From assembly GCA_012511615.1 (NCBI GenBank), contig JAAZFS010000108.1, forward strand, positions 1 through 6,866: 6,866 nt of DNA, written 5' to 3'. The first letter of the stretch is position 1; the number at the start of each line of letters is the position of its first letter. Shown piece by piece: positions 1 to 5,421 of the stretch. Origin of the DNA: Elusimicrobiota bacterium (GTDB lineage Bacteria > CG03 > SLGR01). Made by a program: the position numbers and the translations under genes. The notes beneath the pieces were generated by a model. The model saw nothing but the letters and a program-made list of their open reading frames with translations. It did not search any database and had not been told where the DNA came from.

Positions 1-140
1 GGAGTGATGACGGTGCATAGTGTATAGGGCTCTAAAACCTCGCTATATCCTAAGTCGGGAAAATCCACTGGATTATCAATGAGCTTTCCGTCAACAAAAT
101 ATTCTACTTGGGGGCGAATGGCAACCAGACTCAATTCGTA
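1..140 (-). pseudogene. lepA: LepA continuation downstream of the in-frame stop (runs off window)
   Basis: The frame of lepA continues open for 46 codons after the TAA to the window edge. It reads YELSLVAIRPQVEYFV, then DGKLIDNPVDFPDL, then SEVLEPYTLCTVIT. This matches the LepA region after domain III: YDLDLI, then xVxY.V, the D.P..FP segment, and the EP that opens domain V. No good separate start is visible; TTG at 134 has only a distant GGGGA. It is therefore best read as the interrupted 3' part of lepA, not as a separate gene. It would be part of an intact gene if the TAA is an error. Confidence 0.8.
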
Positions 141-143
141 TTA
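141..143 (-). other. In-frame TAA interrupting lepA
   Basis: The coding strand reads CGG CTT GGG GAT TAA TAC GAA TTG AGT. LepA relatives have RLEREYDLDL here, so the TAA sits exactly at the Glu of the conserved EY pair and GAA to TAA is one substitution. Homology resumes at once with YELSLVAIRPQVEY in the same frame. Confidence 0.88.
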
Positions 144-1193
144 ATCCCCAAGCCGACTCGTGATTATTTCTAGATGAAGCACTCCCAGAAAACCACAGCG
201 AAAACCCGGTCCCAGACTGGAAGAATCCTCTGGTGTATATGTAAAAGATGTATCGTTAATACTGAGTTTATCTAGAGCACTCTTTAGTTTTAGATAATCC
301 GCATTCTCCACTGGATAGAGTCCGGCAAATACAAACTGTTTGGGCTGTCTAAAACCTGGGAGAGGTTGGGTAACTCCCCTTACAGAAGAAGTGATGGTAT
401 CGCCTATCATTATATCGGATAAATCTTTCATTCCGCAGATGATATAACCAATTTCACCTACTTTCAGCTCCTTGACACTGGTCATTTCAGATACTCCAAA
501 GAAGCCAAGCTCCTTTATTTCATAGTCTGATTCTGCAGCAAAAAACCGGACCTTATCTCCCACTCGGAGCCGGCCTCCGGTAACTCGAATATAGGCAATT
601 GCGCCTTTGAAAGGATCAAATACTGAATCAAATATTAGGGCTGAGGGAGTCCGCCCTGTCTGGGCTTGGGGAGGTGGTACATCGCGGATAATTTGCTCTA
701 AGAGTTCCTTAACACCCTCACCAGTTCTTGCACTTACTCTGAGTATATCTCCAGTATCTTCCCCCAGAAGAGCCCGAATCTCTTTCTCTGCTTCTTTAGG
801 CCTAGCGTTGGGCATATCTATTTTGTTTAAAACAGGAATTATTTTTAGGCCACTCTTTCGGGCACTCTCGTAATTTGCCACCGTCTGGGCCTCAACACCC
901 TGAGAAGCGTCTACAACAAGAATTGCTGCCTCACAGGAAGAAAGAGTCCTTGAAACCTCATAGGAGAAGTCTACGTGGCCAGGAGTATCCACCATATTTA
1001 AAATTTTACCCTTGTAGGATATCCTTACTGCCTTGGCTTTTATGGTGATACCTCTCTCTCTCTCTAGGGGCATGGAATCTAGTATAACACCATCGTGTTT
1101 ACCTTTTTCAATATCTCCGGTAAGTTCTAAAATCCTATCACATAGCGTGGATTTCCCATGATCAATATGGGCTATGACTGTAAAGTTTCTCAA
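141..1193 (-). CDS. lepA: Elongation factor 4 (LepA), N-terminal 350 residues up to in-frame TAA
   Basis: LepA/EF4 is a translational GTPase that acts on the ribosome. The fragment shows all GTPase motifs: AHIDHGKST (8-16), the LepA-type switch LDSMPLERERGITIKA (38-53), DTPGHVDF (69-76), NKID (123-126) and SARTGEG. Domain II follows, then domain III with the LepA-specific GFRCGFLGVLHLEI (330-343). It stops at RLGD-TAA, while the usual protein is about 600 residues. The start is TTG at 1193, where family homology (RNFxIIAHIDHGKST) begins; it overlaps the ptsI TGA as TTGA. The only alternative within the open stretch is a rare ATT one codon earlier, because a stop lies eight codons upstream. 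The SD-like GAAGG is about 15 nt away, so translation is probably coupled to ptsI. Domain V and the LepA-specific C-terminal domain would be absent unless the TAA is not real. Confidence 0.9.
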   Translation of the reverse strand: MRNFTVIAHIDHGKSTLCDRILELTGDIEKGKHDGVILDSMPLERERGITIKAKAVRISYKGKILNMVDTPGHVDFSYEVSRTLSSCEAAILVVDASQGVEAQTVANYESARKSGLKIIPVLNKIDMPNARPKEAEKEIRALLGEDTGDILRVSARTGEGVKELLEQIIRDVPPPQAQTGRTPSALIFDSVFDPFKGAIAYIRVTGGRLRVGDKVRFFAAESDYEIKELGFFGVSEMTSVKELKVGEIGYIICGMKDLSDIMIGDTITSSVRGVTQPLPGFRQPKQFVFAGLYPVENADYLKLKSALDKLSINDTSFTYTPEDSSSLGPGFRCGFLGVLHLEIITSRLGD

Positions 1194-2389
1194 AATTGTC
1201 TTTTCTGCCTTCGATTATCCCTGAGTATCTCTATAACTTCAGCATTATCATCTGCAGCAAGTACTTCCTCCGCCAGAAGCCGGCATTTTTCAATATCAGC
1301 ATTGATTACTACCTGCTTTATGGCGGGAAGCCCCACTCCGCTCATTGAAAAACTTCTTAAACCCATTCCTATCAAGAGTTCCGTATAGAATTCATCAGAG
1401 GCCATCTCTCCGCACATGCTAACTGGCCTTGAAAATTTTCTTCCAGCCTCAATTACCATTCTCAGCATCCCAAGTATTGCAAGATCCGAAGGATTGTATA
1501 GATGAGACACACCGTCTGATATCCTGTCAACGGCAAGTGAATACTGTATAAGATCATTTGTACCGATACTCAAGAAATCCGCGTCTCTAGCTAAGCGCTC
1601 AATTTCGATGACAGCTGCAGGAGTCTCCACCATAACTCCTACTTTCAGGTTTTTATCATATTCTATACCAGAGGCATCCAAATCCTCTTTTACCTCACGA
1701 AGAATATGATTGGCCGAACGAAGCTCTTTTATCCCAGTTATCATAGGATACATCAAAACTAGATTCCCCTTTACGGAGGCTCTAAGAATTGCCCTCAAGT
1801 GAGTTTTAAATAGACCCGGATAGGCCAGAGAAAGTCTAATACCCCTCATTCCCATAAAAGAGTTCATCTCCGGCTTCATATTCAGCTGTTCGGCCATCTT
1901 ATCCGCACCTAAGTCAATGGTTCTAACTACAACAGGCTTGGGATGGGCCATCTCGGCAACTTCTTTTATCTCTGAATAGACTTCCTCCTCTTCGGGGAGA
2001 GTCTTTCTATTAATATACATAAATTCAGTCCTAAAGAGTCCTATTCCAGAGGCCCCATATTCTTGAACAGAAGAGGCTTCCCCACTTGACTCAATATTCA
2101 CACAGAGGTCTATATTTGTTCCACAGCGGGTGACCGGAGCCTTGTCCTTTAGCTTAACCAGTTCTTTGCGTAAATCTTCCTGAGCCCGTTTCTTCTTTCT
2201 ATAACTTCTTACAACCTCAGGCGGAGGATTAATATGTACATAGCCGTCATTTCCATCGATAATAATAAGATCGCCTGGGGAGGCCTGGCGAGTTACTCTC
2301 TTGAGCCCAACAACAGCCGGTATACCTAGGGAATCGGCCATATTAACAATATGAGAGGTCCGGCCTTCGGTATCTGTAGCAAAACCCAT
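1190..2389 (-). CDS. ptsI: PTS enzyme I, C-terminal fragment with active His and PEP-binding domain
   Basis: This is the remainder of enzyme I, 399 residues from ATG 2389, the first in-frame start after the TAA at 2399. The active-site segment is TDTEGRTSH with His13 of the fragment, equal to His190 of the rejoined protein (E. coli His189); homologs usually have GGRTSH. The PEP-binding barrel keeps GIGLFRTE (rejoined Arg297), VRTIDLGADK (Arg333), VETPAA (Glu432), IGTNDLIQYSLAVDR (Asn455) and SMCGEMA (Cys503), each one beyond the E. coli number. MNSFMGMRGIR replaces the usual NPFLGWRAIR, with Pro changed to Ser. AAGAAGG lies only 2 nt before ATG 2389, close for efficient initiation, but reinitiation 9 nt after the stop is conceivable. 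It ends in TGA, overlapping lepA by 4 nt. Retained catalytic residues argue against an old pseudogene. Confidence 0.88.
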   Translation of the reverse strand: MGFATDTEGRTSHIVNMADSLGIPAVVGLKRVTRQASPGDLIIIDGNDGYVHINPPPEVVRSYRKKKRAQEDLRKELVKLKDKAPVTRCGTNIDLCVNIESSGEASSVQEYGASGIGLFRTEFMYINRKTLPEEEEVYSEIKEVAEMAHPKPVVVRTIDLGADKMAEQLNMKPEMNSFMGMRGIRLSLAYPGLFKTHLRAILRASVKGNLVLMYPMITGIKELRSANHILREVKEDLDASGIEYDKNLKVGVMVETPAAVIEIERLARDADFLSIGTNDLIQYSLAVDRISDGVSHLYNPSDLAILGMLRMVIEAGRKFSRPVSMCGEMASDEFYTELLIGMGLRSFSMSGVGLPAIKQVVINADIEKCRLLAEEVLAADDNAEVIEILRDNRRQKRQF

Positions 2390-2398
2390 GACCTTCTT

Positions 2399-2401
2399 TT
2401 A
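2399..2401 (-). other. In-frame TAA interrupting ptsI
   Basis: The coding strand reads GAT GAG ATG AAG TAA AAG AAG GTC ATG GGT. Enzyme I homology continues in the same frame with no residue missing. The stop occupies codon 174 of a would-be 576-codon enzyme. AAA (Lys), CAA (Gln) or GAA (Glu) are each one base away, and TTA (Leu, as in E. coli) is also one change away. An error, a real nonsense mutation or a real gene split cannot be told apart from one sequence. Confidence 0.9.
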
Positions 2402-2920
2402 CTTCATCTCATCCGCATCCGAGGGATGAAGGGCATTAGCTACCAGAATGACCCGGTTCTCTATATCTAGGATACTTGTCTTTCCCTGACCTAAGAGAAC
2501 GCTGAGGACTCGGTTACCCACATCCTGGACGTCCCGGCTTCTTTCTCTCATATACTCATCTTCAAGCATAGAGAAGGTTTTAGCTATTTGGTCTATGACG
2601 GTTTGGAGGGCAAACTCAACATTAACCTTGTCTTCGGAAATAACCTTGATGGTATCCTTATAAAAAAGTGGGTCTTTGAGAATCAGTCCGTAGGCACTAA
2701 AGAGGCGACCATAAGTCTTTCCCATCTCTTGGGTCACCTTGTCTCTCTGTTTTTTGAACTCCAACTCTACCTGAGCCAGAGCTTTCCTAAACCGAGCAAC
2801 CTCTTTCTTAACCTGACCGGCACCAATATTTCTCTTTATAACGCAGAAAGATTCCTCTGACATTAAATAGGCACGTCCTATGGATATGCCAGGTGCGGCC
2901 GGTATTCCCTTTAGTCTCAT
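2399..2920 (-). CDS. ptsI: PTS enzyme I, N-terminal fragment (ends at in-frame TAA)
   Basis: Enzyme I autophosphorylates from PEP and donates phosphate to HPr. This 173-codon piece starts at ATG 2920 (MRLKGIPAAPGISIGRAY), in an ATGA overlap with HPr and after purine-rich GAAGAAGA. It contains the first strand of the phospho-His domain and the whole helical HPr-binding subdomain, including a YGRLFSAYGLILKDPLF segment like the family's (E/F)xAHxxILxDP region. It ends with LHPSDADEMK followed by TAA. Homologs continue straight through this point (E. coli: LTPSETAQLNLKKVLGF), and here KKVMGF follows the TAA in the same frame. The fragment lacks the phosphorylated His and the PEP-binding domain, so it cannot be a working enzyme by itself. 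An in-frame start further upstream (3010) would run through HPr and is not used by homologs. It could be read as one interrupted ptsI with the next feature. Confidence 0.88.
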   Translation of the reverse strand: MRLKGIPAAPGISIGRAYLMSEESFCVIKRNIGAGQVKKEVARFRKALAQVELEFKKQRDKVTQEMGKTYGRLFSAYGLILKDPLFYKDTIKVISEDKVNVEFALQTVIDQIAKTFSMLEDEYMRERSRDVQDVGNRVLSVLLGQGKTSILDIENRVILVANALHPSDADEMK

Positions 2921-3183
2921 TCTTCTTCGAATTTTCGGTCTATAAGATCCTGGAGGGCCTCCACAGCCTCTTCTTTGTCCACGCCTTCGGACCGAACAGT
3001 AATTACGCAACCTTCTCCAGCCGCCAGAGTCATCAAGCCCATAATACTTTTGGCATCAACCTGCCTAGGACCGCGGATAAGGATTACATCAGATGTAAAC
3101 TTTGATATTGTCTCTACCAGCGTGGCAGCAGCTCGGGCATGAAGTCCGAGTTTATTCTTAATAATCATATCTCTTTCAATCAT
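2917..3183 (-). CDS. ptsH: Phosphocarrier protein HPr
   Basis: HPr is the small cytosolic phosphocarrier between enzyme I and the EIIA components. The 88-residue protein has the usual length. The active site is LGLHARAA, with His15 and Arg17 in the standard places; position 18, Pro in most enteric and Bacillus HPr, is Ala. The regulatory site is DAKSIMGLM with Ser46, the target of HprK, whose gene is first in this operon. Having both sites implies dual control by EI and HprK. The ATG at 3183 is in an ATGA overlap with EIID, with GGGAG about 12 nt upstream. Starting at Met6 is possible, but the residues before it fit the family's first strand. The end overlaps the enzyme I start by 4 nt (ATGA). 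Confidence 0.96.
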   Translation of the reverse strand: MIERDMIIKNKLGLHARAAATLVETISKFTSDVILIRGPRQVDAKSIMGLMTLAAGEGCVITVRSEGVDKEEAVEALQDLIDRKFEEE

Positions 3184-3914
3184 CTTAAAATCATACTCCC
3201 TATAAATGTTATAAGCGCTACTATGTAGAGAAGGCTAGTTGAAGATACTTTGCATCTATTTCTCAGCCCCACCACTACAAGTGTTGCCACTAGAAGCCTT
3301 ACTCCACTAAACATTCCAAATAATAAAAACACCACGATGTGGCAGAGGGCTATTGCCAGAAGACCGGCTGCCGGAAGGTATCTTAGAAAGAGACTTGAAT
3401 TAACTCTCTCTATAATATCCAAGAGCTCGCTTCGTCCGGTATATGAAGATTTAAGCCCGCGATACCTAAAATAAATCACAGGCACATTGTACATAATAAT
3501 AAAAAACAGGGGGACTATCCAGCCCGGCTCTAGCTGTAAAAAGATACCAAGGACCGCAATAAGACCACAAATTGGTCTCCAGGTCGACCAGAAGAGCTTA
3601 TCTCCCAGGGCAGCAAGGGGTCCTCCCATCTGGAGTTTAAACCTTGTGGATATATCTGAGGAGGAAGAAATAGGCGCATCGTCTGGATTCTCCAATCTTG
3701 CATTTTCTCCCAGAACAAAACTAACCATATAAGGATGGGTATTAAAATAGTTTAGATGTCTAAGGCAGGCGGCTGCGAGCTCTTTTTCGTCCTTGTATAC
3801 TTCTTCTAAGTGGGGATAAAAACTAAAAAGATATCCCAAGCCTTGCATTATTTCATAATTCCAAGTGGCTTGTAGCATTAAGGAACGAAAGAAAATCCGA
3901 TTAACTGTTTTCAT
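3180..3914 (-). CDS. PTS mannose/fructose/sorbose-family EIID membrane component
   Basis: EIID is found only in mannose-class systems and forms the membrane complex with EIIC. From ATG at 3914 it has 244 residues. The start region FFRSLMLQATWNYEIMQGLG (8-27) matches the family's conserved N-terminus, and FNTHPYM (57-63) matches FNTQPF of ManZ. MGGPLAALGDKLFWSTWRP (96-114) corresponds to the conserved GPLAGVGDPIFWGTVRP, with Lys in place of the usual Pro after GD. Hydrophobic segments follow at about 115-127, 131-150, 178-217 and 226-243. It is shorter than E. coli ManZ (286), mainly at the two ends. A longer frame reaches ATG at 3998, preceded by AGGG, and would add a hydrophobic 28-residue leader overlapping EIIC by about 80 nt. 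I prefer 3914 because it sits 1 nt after the EIIC stop and begins where family homology begins. The gene ends in an ATGA overlap with HPr. Confidence 0.88.
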   Translation of the reverse strand: MKTVNRIFFRSLMLQATWNYEIMQGLGYLFSFYPHLEEVYKDEKELAAACLRHLNYFNTHPYMVSFVLGENARLENPDDAPISSSSDISTRFKLQMGGPLAALGDKLFWSTWRPICGLIAVLGIFLQLEPGWIVPLFFIIMYNVPVIYFRYRGLKSSYTGRSELLDIIERVNSSLFLRYLPAAGLLAIALCHIVVFLLFGMFSGVRLLVATLVVVGLRNRCKVSSTSLLYIVALITFIGSMILR

Positions 3915-3915
3915 C

Positions 3916-4542
3916 TTATATGTTGGGCGATTTTTTAAAAATAAATGTAGTAACCGCCGTACCAAAACCCAGGGAAGGAAGAATATAAAAAATATCATTC
4001 AACCCTAGCAAACCCTTTGCCGGTATAAGTGAATATAGCCATGGAATAATCAACCGTCCCAGCACTATTAAAATAAACAAGAAAATAAAACCTTTAAAGA
4101 AAAAAAGAAAGCTACTCTGATATATGGCTATTTTAATATAGCTAGTATCTCCCTCTAAAAGTTTTTGTTCTGTTTTATCGGAAAAGTAGACATTAAATTC
4201 TCTGTGAATCATATCCAGTTTTTTGAAAACTATACCGAATGGAACTAAAAGAAGGACAAGAAAAACAAGATAAGAGGGAACTATTTTTCCAGAAGAAGCT
4301 ATTGCGGTGGCGGCGATTGCAACCACGCTGGCATCTGGAGGAACGGCACTACCCATGGGTATAACCGTAATCCAGACCAACTCCATAATCATACCGATAT
4401 AGAGACCGGCCTGAAGATTTCCACCAATAAGACCAATCATAGAGCCGGCAAATATGGGCCGAGAGAACATCATCTGCCCAATGGCAGTAGCATCAGTTAT
4501 AAATAATCCTCCTATGAAAGATAGGAGAAGAGCGCTCTTCAT
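3916..4542 (-). CDS. PTS mannose/fructose/sorbose-family EIIC membrane component
   Basis: EIIC is an inner-membrane protein that forms the sugar translocation unit with EIID. The 208 residues are mostly hydrophobic, with about five to six segments, for example around 1-20, 30-60, 88-107, 145-165 and 183-203. Family-like features are FSRPIFAGSMIGLIGGNLQAG at 26-46, with the conserved F.RP element, and then MELVWITVIPMGSAVPPDAS at 53-72. It is shorter than E. coli ManY (about 265), so the C-terminal region looks compact. The start is ATG at 4542 (MKSALLLSF), in an ATGA overlap with EIIB and without a clear Shine-Dalgarno site. An in-frame ATG at 4602 would add a polar 20-residue leader over EIIB and is less likely. 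It ends at TAA one nucleotide before the EIID start. Specificity is unknown. Confidence 0.9.
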   Translation of the reverse strand: MKSALLLSFIGGLFITDATAIGQMMFSRPIFAGSMIGLIGGNLQAGLYIGMIMELVWITVIPMGSAVPPDASVVAIAATAIASSGKIVPSYLVFLVLLLVPFGIVFKKLDMIHREFNVYFSDKTEQKLLEGDTSYIKIAIYQSSFLFFFKGFIFLFILIVLGRLIIPWLYSLIPAKGLLGLNDIFYILPSLGFGTAVTTFIFKKSPNI

Positions 4543-5024
4543 TCTATTGCATCTATCAGGTTCATGAGATCTACTTTTTTGTCTTGGGGCAGGGCCCGGC
4601 ATTCTATCTTGGTGCCCATTAAGCTTATCTCAATGAAATCGTTTATATGATCTTCCGTGACTGCAATATTATTTTTAAGCTTTATGTTAGATCCATTGTA
4701 ATGCATACATCCCACATTAAGCTCAGTGATTTTAATCCCATAATCTATAAGATCCAAAGCATCTCGCGGGGATTCAAAAAGAACCATGGTATCTTCTTCG
4801 TTTAAATAATCTTCTGTCATTTTCTCCGCAGCTTCTTTCAAGGATAATATTTCCACCTTTACTTCAGCAGGTACTGAAAAAATAAGAAGTTTTCGGTAAG
4901 TCTCATCGTTACAAATACGGTCGGATGCAATTATAATTCTGGTAAGCCCCAGACTGTGGGCCCAGCCCTCTATTACCTGGCCATGAATCAAGCGGTCATC
5001 AACTCTGAAATATACTTCACTCAT
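4539..5024 (-). CDS. PTS mannose/fructose/sorbose-family EIIB component
   Basis: Cytoplasmic EIIB takes phosphate from EIIA on a histidine and phosphorylates the incoming sugar together with EIIC/EIID. The 161-residue protein is the usual single-domain length. The N-terminus carries the family active site, RVDDRLIHGQV at 7-17, with His14 as the phosphorylated residue. GWAHSLGLTRIIIASD and FSVPAEVKVEILSLKEA follow the usual EIIB pattern, and a later LNVGCMHYN segment also fits. The ATG at 5024 has a GGGAGG site 6 nt upstream and overlaps the EIIA stop by 8 nt. The ORF ends at TGA in an ATGA overlap with EIIC. No defect is visible in this gene. Confidence 0.95.
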   Translation of the reverse strand: MSEVYFRVDDRLIHGQVIEGWAHSLGLTRIIIASDRICNDETYRKLLIFSVPAEVKVEILSLKEAAEKMTEDYLNEEDTMVLFESPRDALDLIDYGIKITELNVGCMHYNGSNIKLKNNIAVTEDHINDFIEISLMGTKIECRALPQDKKVDLMNLIDAIE

Positions 5025-5421
5025 TGAAGACCTCCCGGCAGTTTACCACGCCCTCTGCCCCGGCCCCGGCGGCAATTGAAGCGAGTTCCTTCAAACTCTC
5101 TACGGCAGTTTTCCTTTGAATAGTCCTTATAAGCATGGGAAGGTTAAGGCCGGTAACTATTTCTACAGAATCATTTTCAAGAAAAGGCATGGAAATATTA
5201 GTTGGGGTCCCCCCCAGCATATCTGTAAGAATCAGGACAGCCGAATCAGAAAGAAGTTTTTCCATAAGCTGAGAAAAAGAAGATTTGATTTCATCCGCAG
5301 AAAAATCCCGAGTAACAGGAAAAAACTCTATTTCACCAGCGCTACCGATAATATCAGAGGCAGTTTTTACAAACTCCCCACCCATCTGCCCGTGAGTTAC
5401 AATAAGAATTTTTATCTGCAC
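5017..5421 (-). CDS. PTS mannose/fructose/sorbose-family EIIA component
   Basis: This is the soluble phosphocarrier of a mannose-class PTS. It accepts phosphate from HPr on a histidine and passes it to EIIB. The 134-residue single-domain protein begins with a beta strand leading into THGQMGG, which places the active His at position 10 as in E. coli ManX. Asp67 in DMLGGTPTN matches the Asp that contacts that His in the family. The length fits a stand-alone EIIA; E. coli ManX is a fused EIIAB. The start is GTG at 5421, which overlaps the rapZ end by 10 nt with only a weak AGGGA upstream, so it is probably translated by coupling. The ORF ends with TGA inside the start region of EIIB (8-nt overlap). 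The sugar cannot be inferred from sequence. Confidence 0.95.
   Translation of the reverse strand: MQIKILIVTHGQMGGEFVKTASDIIGSAGEIEFFPVTRDFSADEIKSSFSQLMEKLLSDSAVLILTDMLGGTPTNISMPFLENDSVEIVTGLNLPMLIRTIQRKTAVESLKELASIAAGAGAEGVVNCREVFNE
5031..5036 (-). promoter_or_regulatory. Strong Shine-Dalgarno site for EIIB
   Basis: The coding strand reads GGGAGG, 6 nt before the ATG at 5024. This is the best ribosome binding site seen in the window; most other genes rely on stop/start overlaps with poor sites. It supports 5024 as the EIIB start and suggests that EIIB can be initiated independently of EIIA. Confidence 0.75.

Noticed and set aside
607..873. Plus-strand open frames across the window (for example 607-873, 1158-1388, 2588-2860, 2893-3105, 3250-3474, 5116-5439, 6049-6318, 6632-6814)
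   Set aside because: All lie antisense to clearly conserved minus-strand genes, show no family motifs and look like shadows of the opposite-strand coding frame.
141..2401. Genome-wide reassignment of TAA to a sense codon
   Set aside because: TAA ends EIIC, rapZ and hprK at the expected family lengths in the same window, so TAA works as a stop here.
2921..3010. Longer N-terminus for enzyme I starting near 3010
   Set aside because: It overlaps the HPr C-terminus in another frame and precedes the family's normal beginning (MRLKGIPAAPGI).
3530..3718. Small minus-strand frame inside EIID
   Set aside because: It lies wholly in another frame of EIID, whose conserved motifs fix the real frame; no recognisable protein is encoded.
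3915..3998. Upstream EIID start at 3998 giving a hydrophobic leader
   Set aside because: It would overlap the EIIC 3' end by about 80 nt, and the family's conserved N-terminus begins just after Met at 3914, which sits 1 nt after the EIIC stop. The AGGG upstream of 3998 keeps it a minor alternative.
4543..4602. Upstream EIIC start at 4602
   Set aside because: It adds a polar, Arg-rich leader overlapping EIIB; the ATGA overlap at 4539-4542 and a hydrophobic first segment fit better.
5040..5080. GC-rich stretch (ccccggccccggcggc) as a possible hairpin or terminator
   Set aside because: It lies inside the EIIA coding sequence (Ala/Gly-rich AAGAGAEG), has no T-run on either strand and is explained by codon content.
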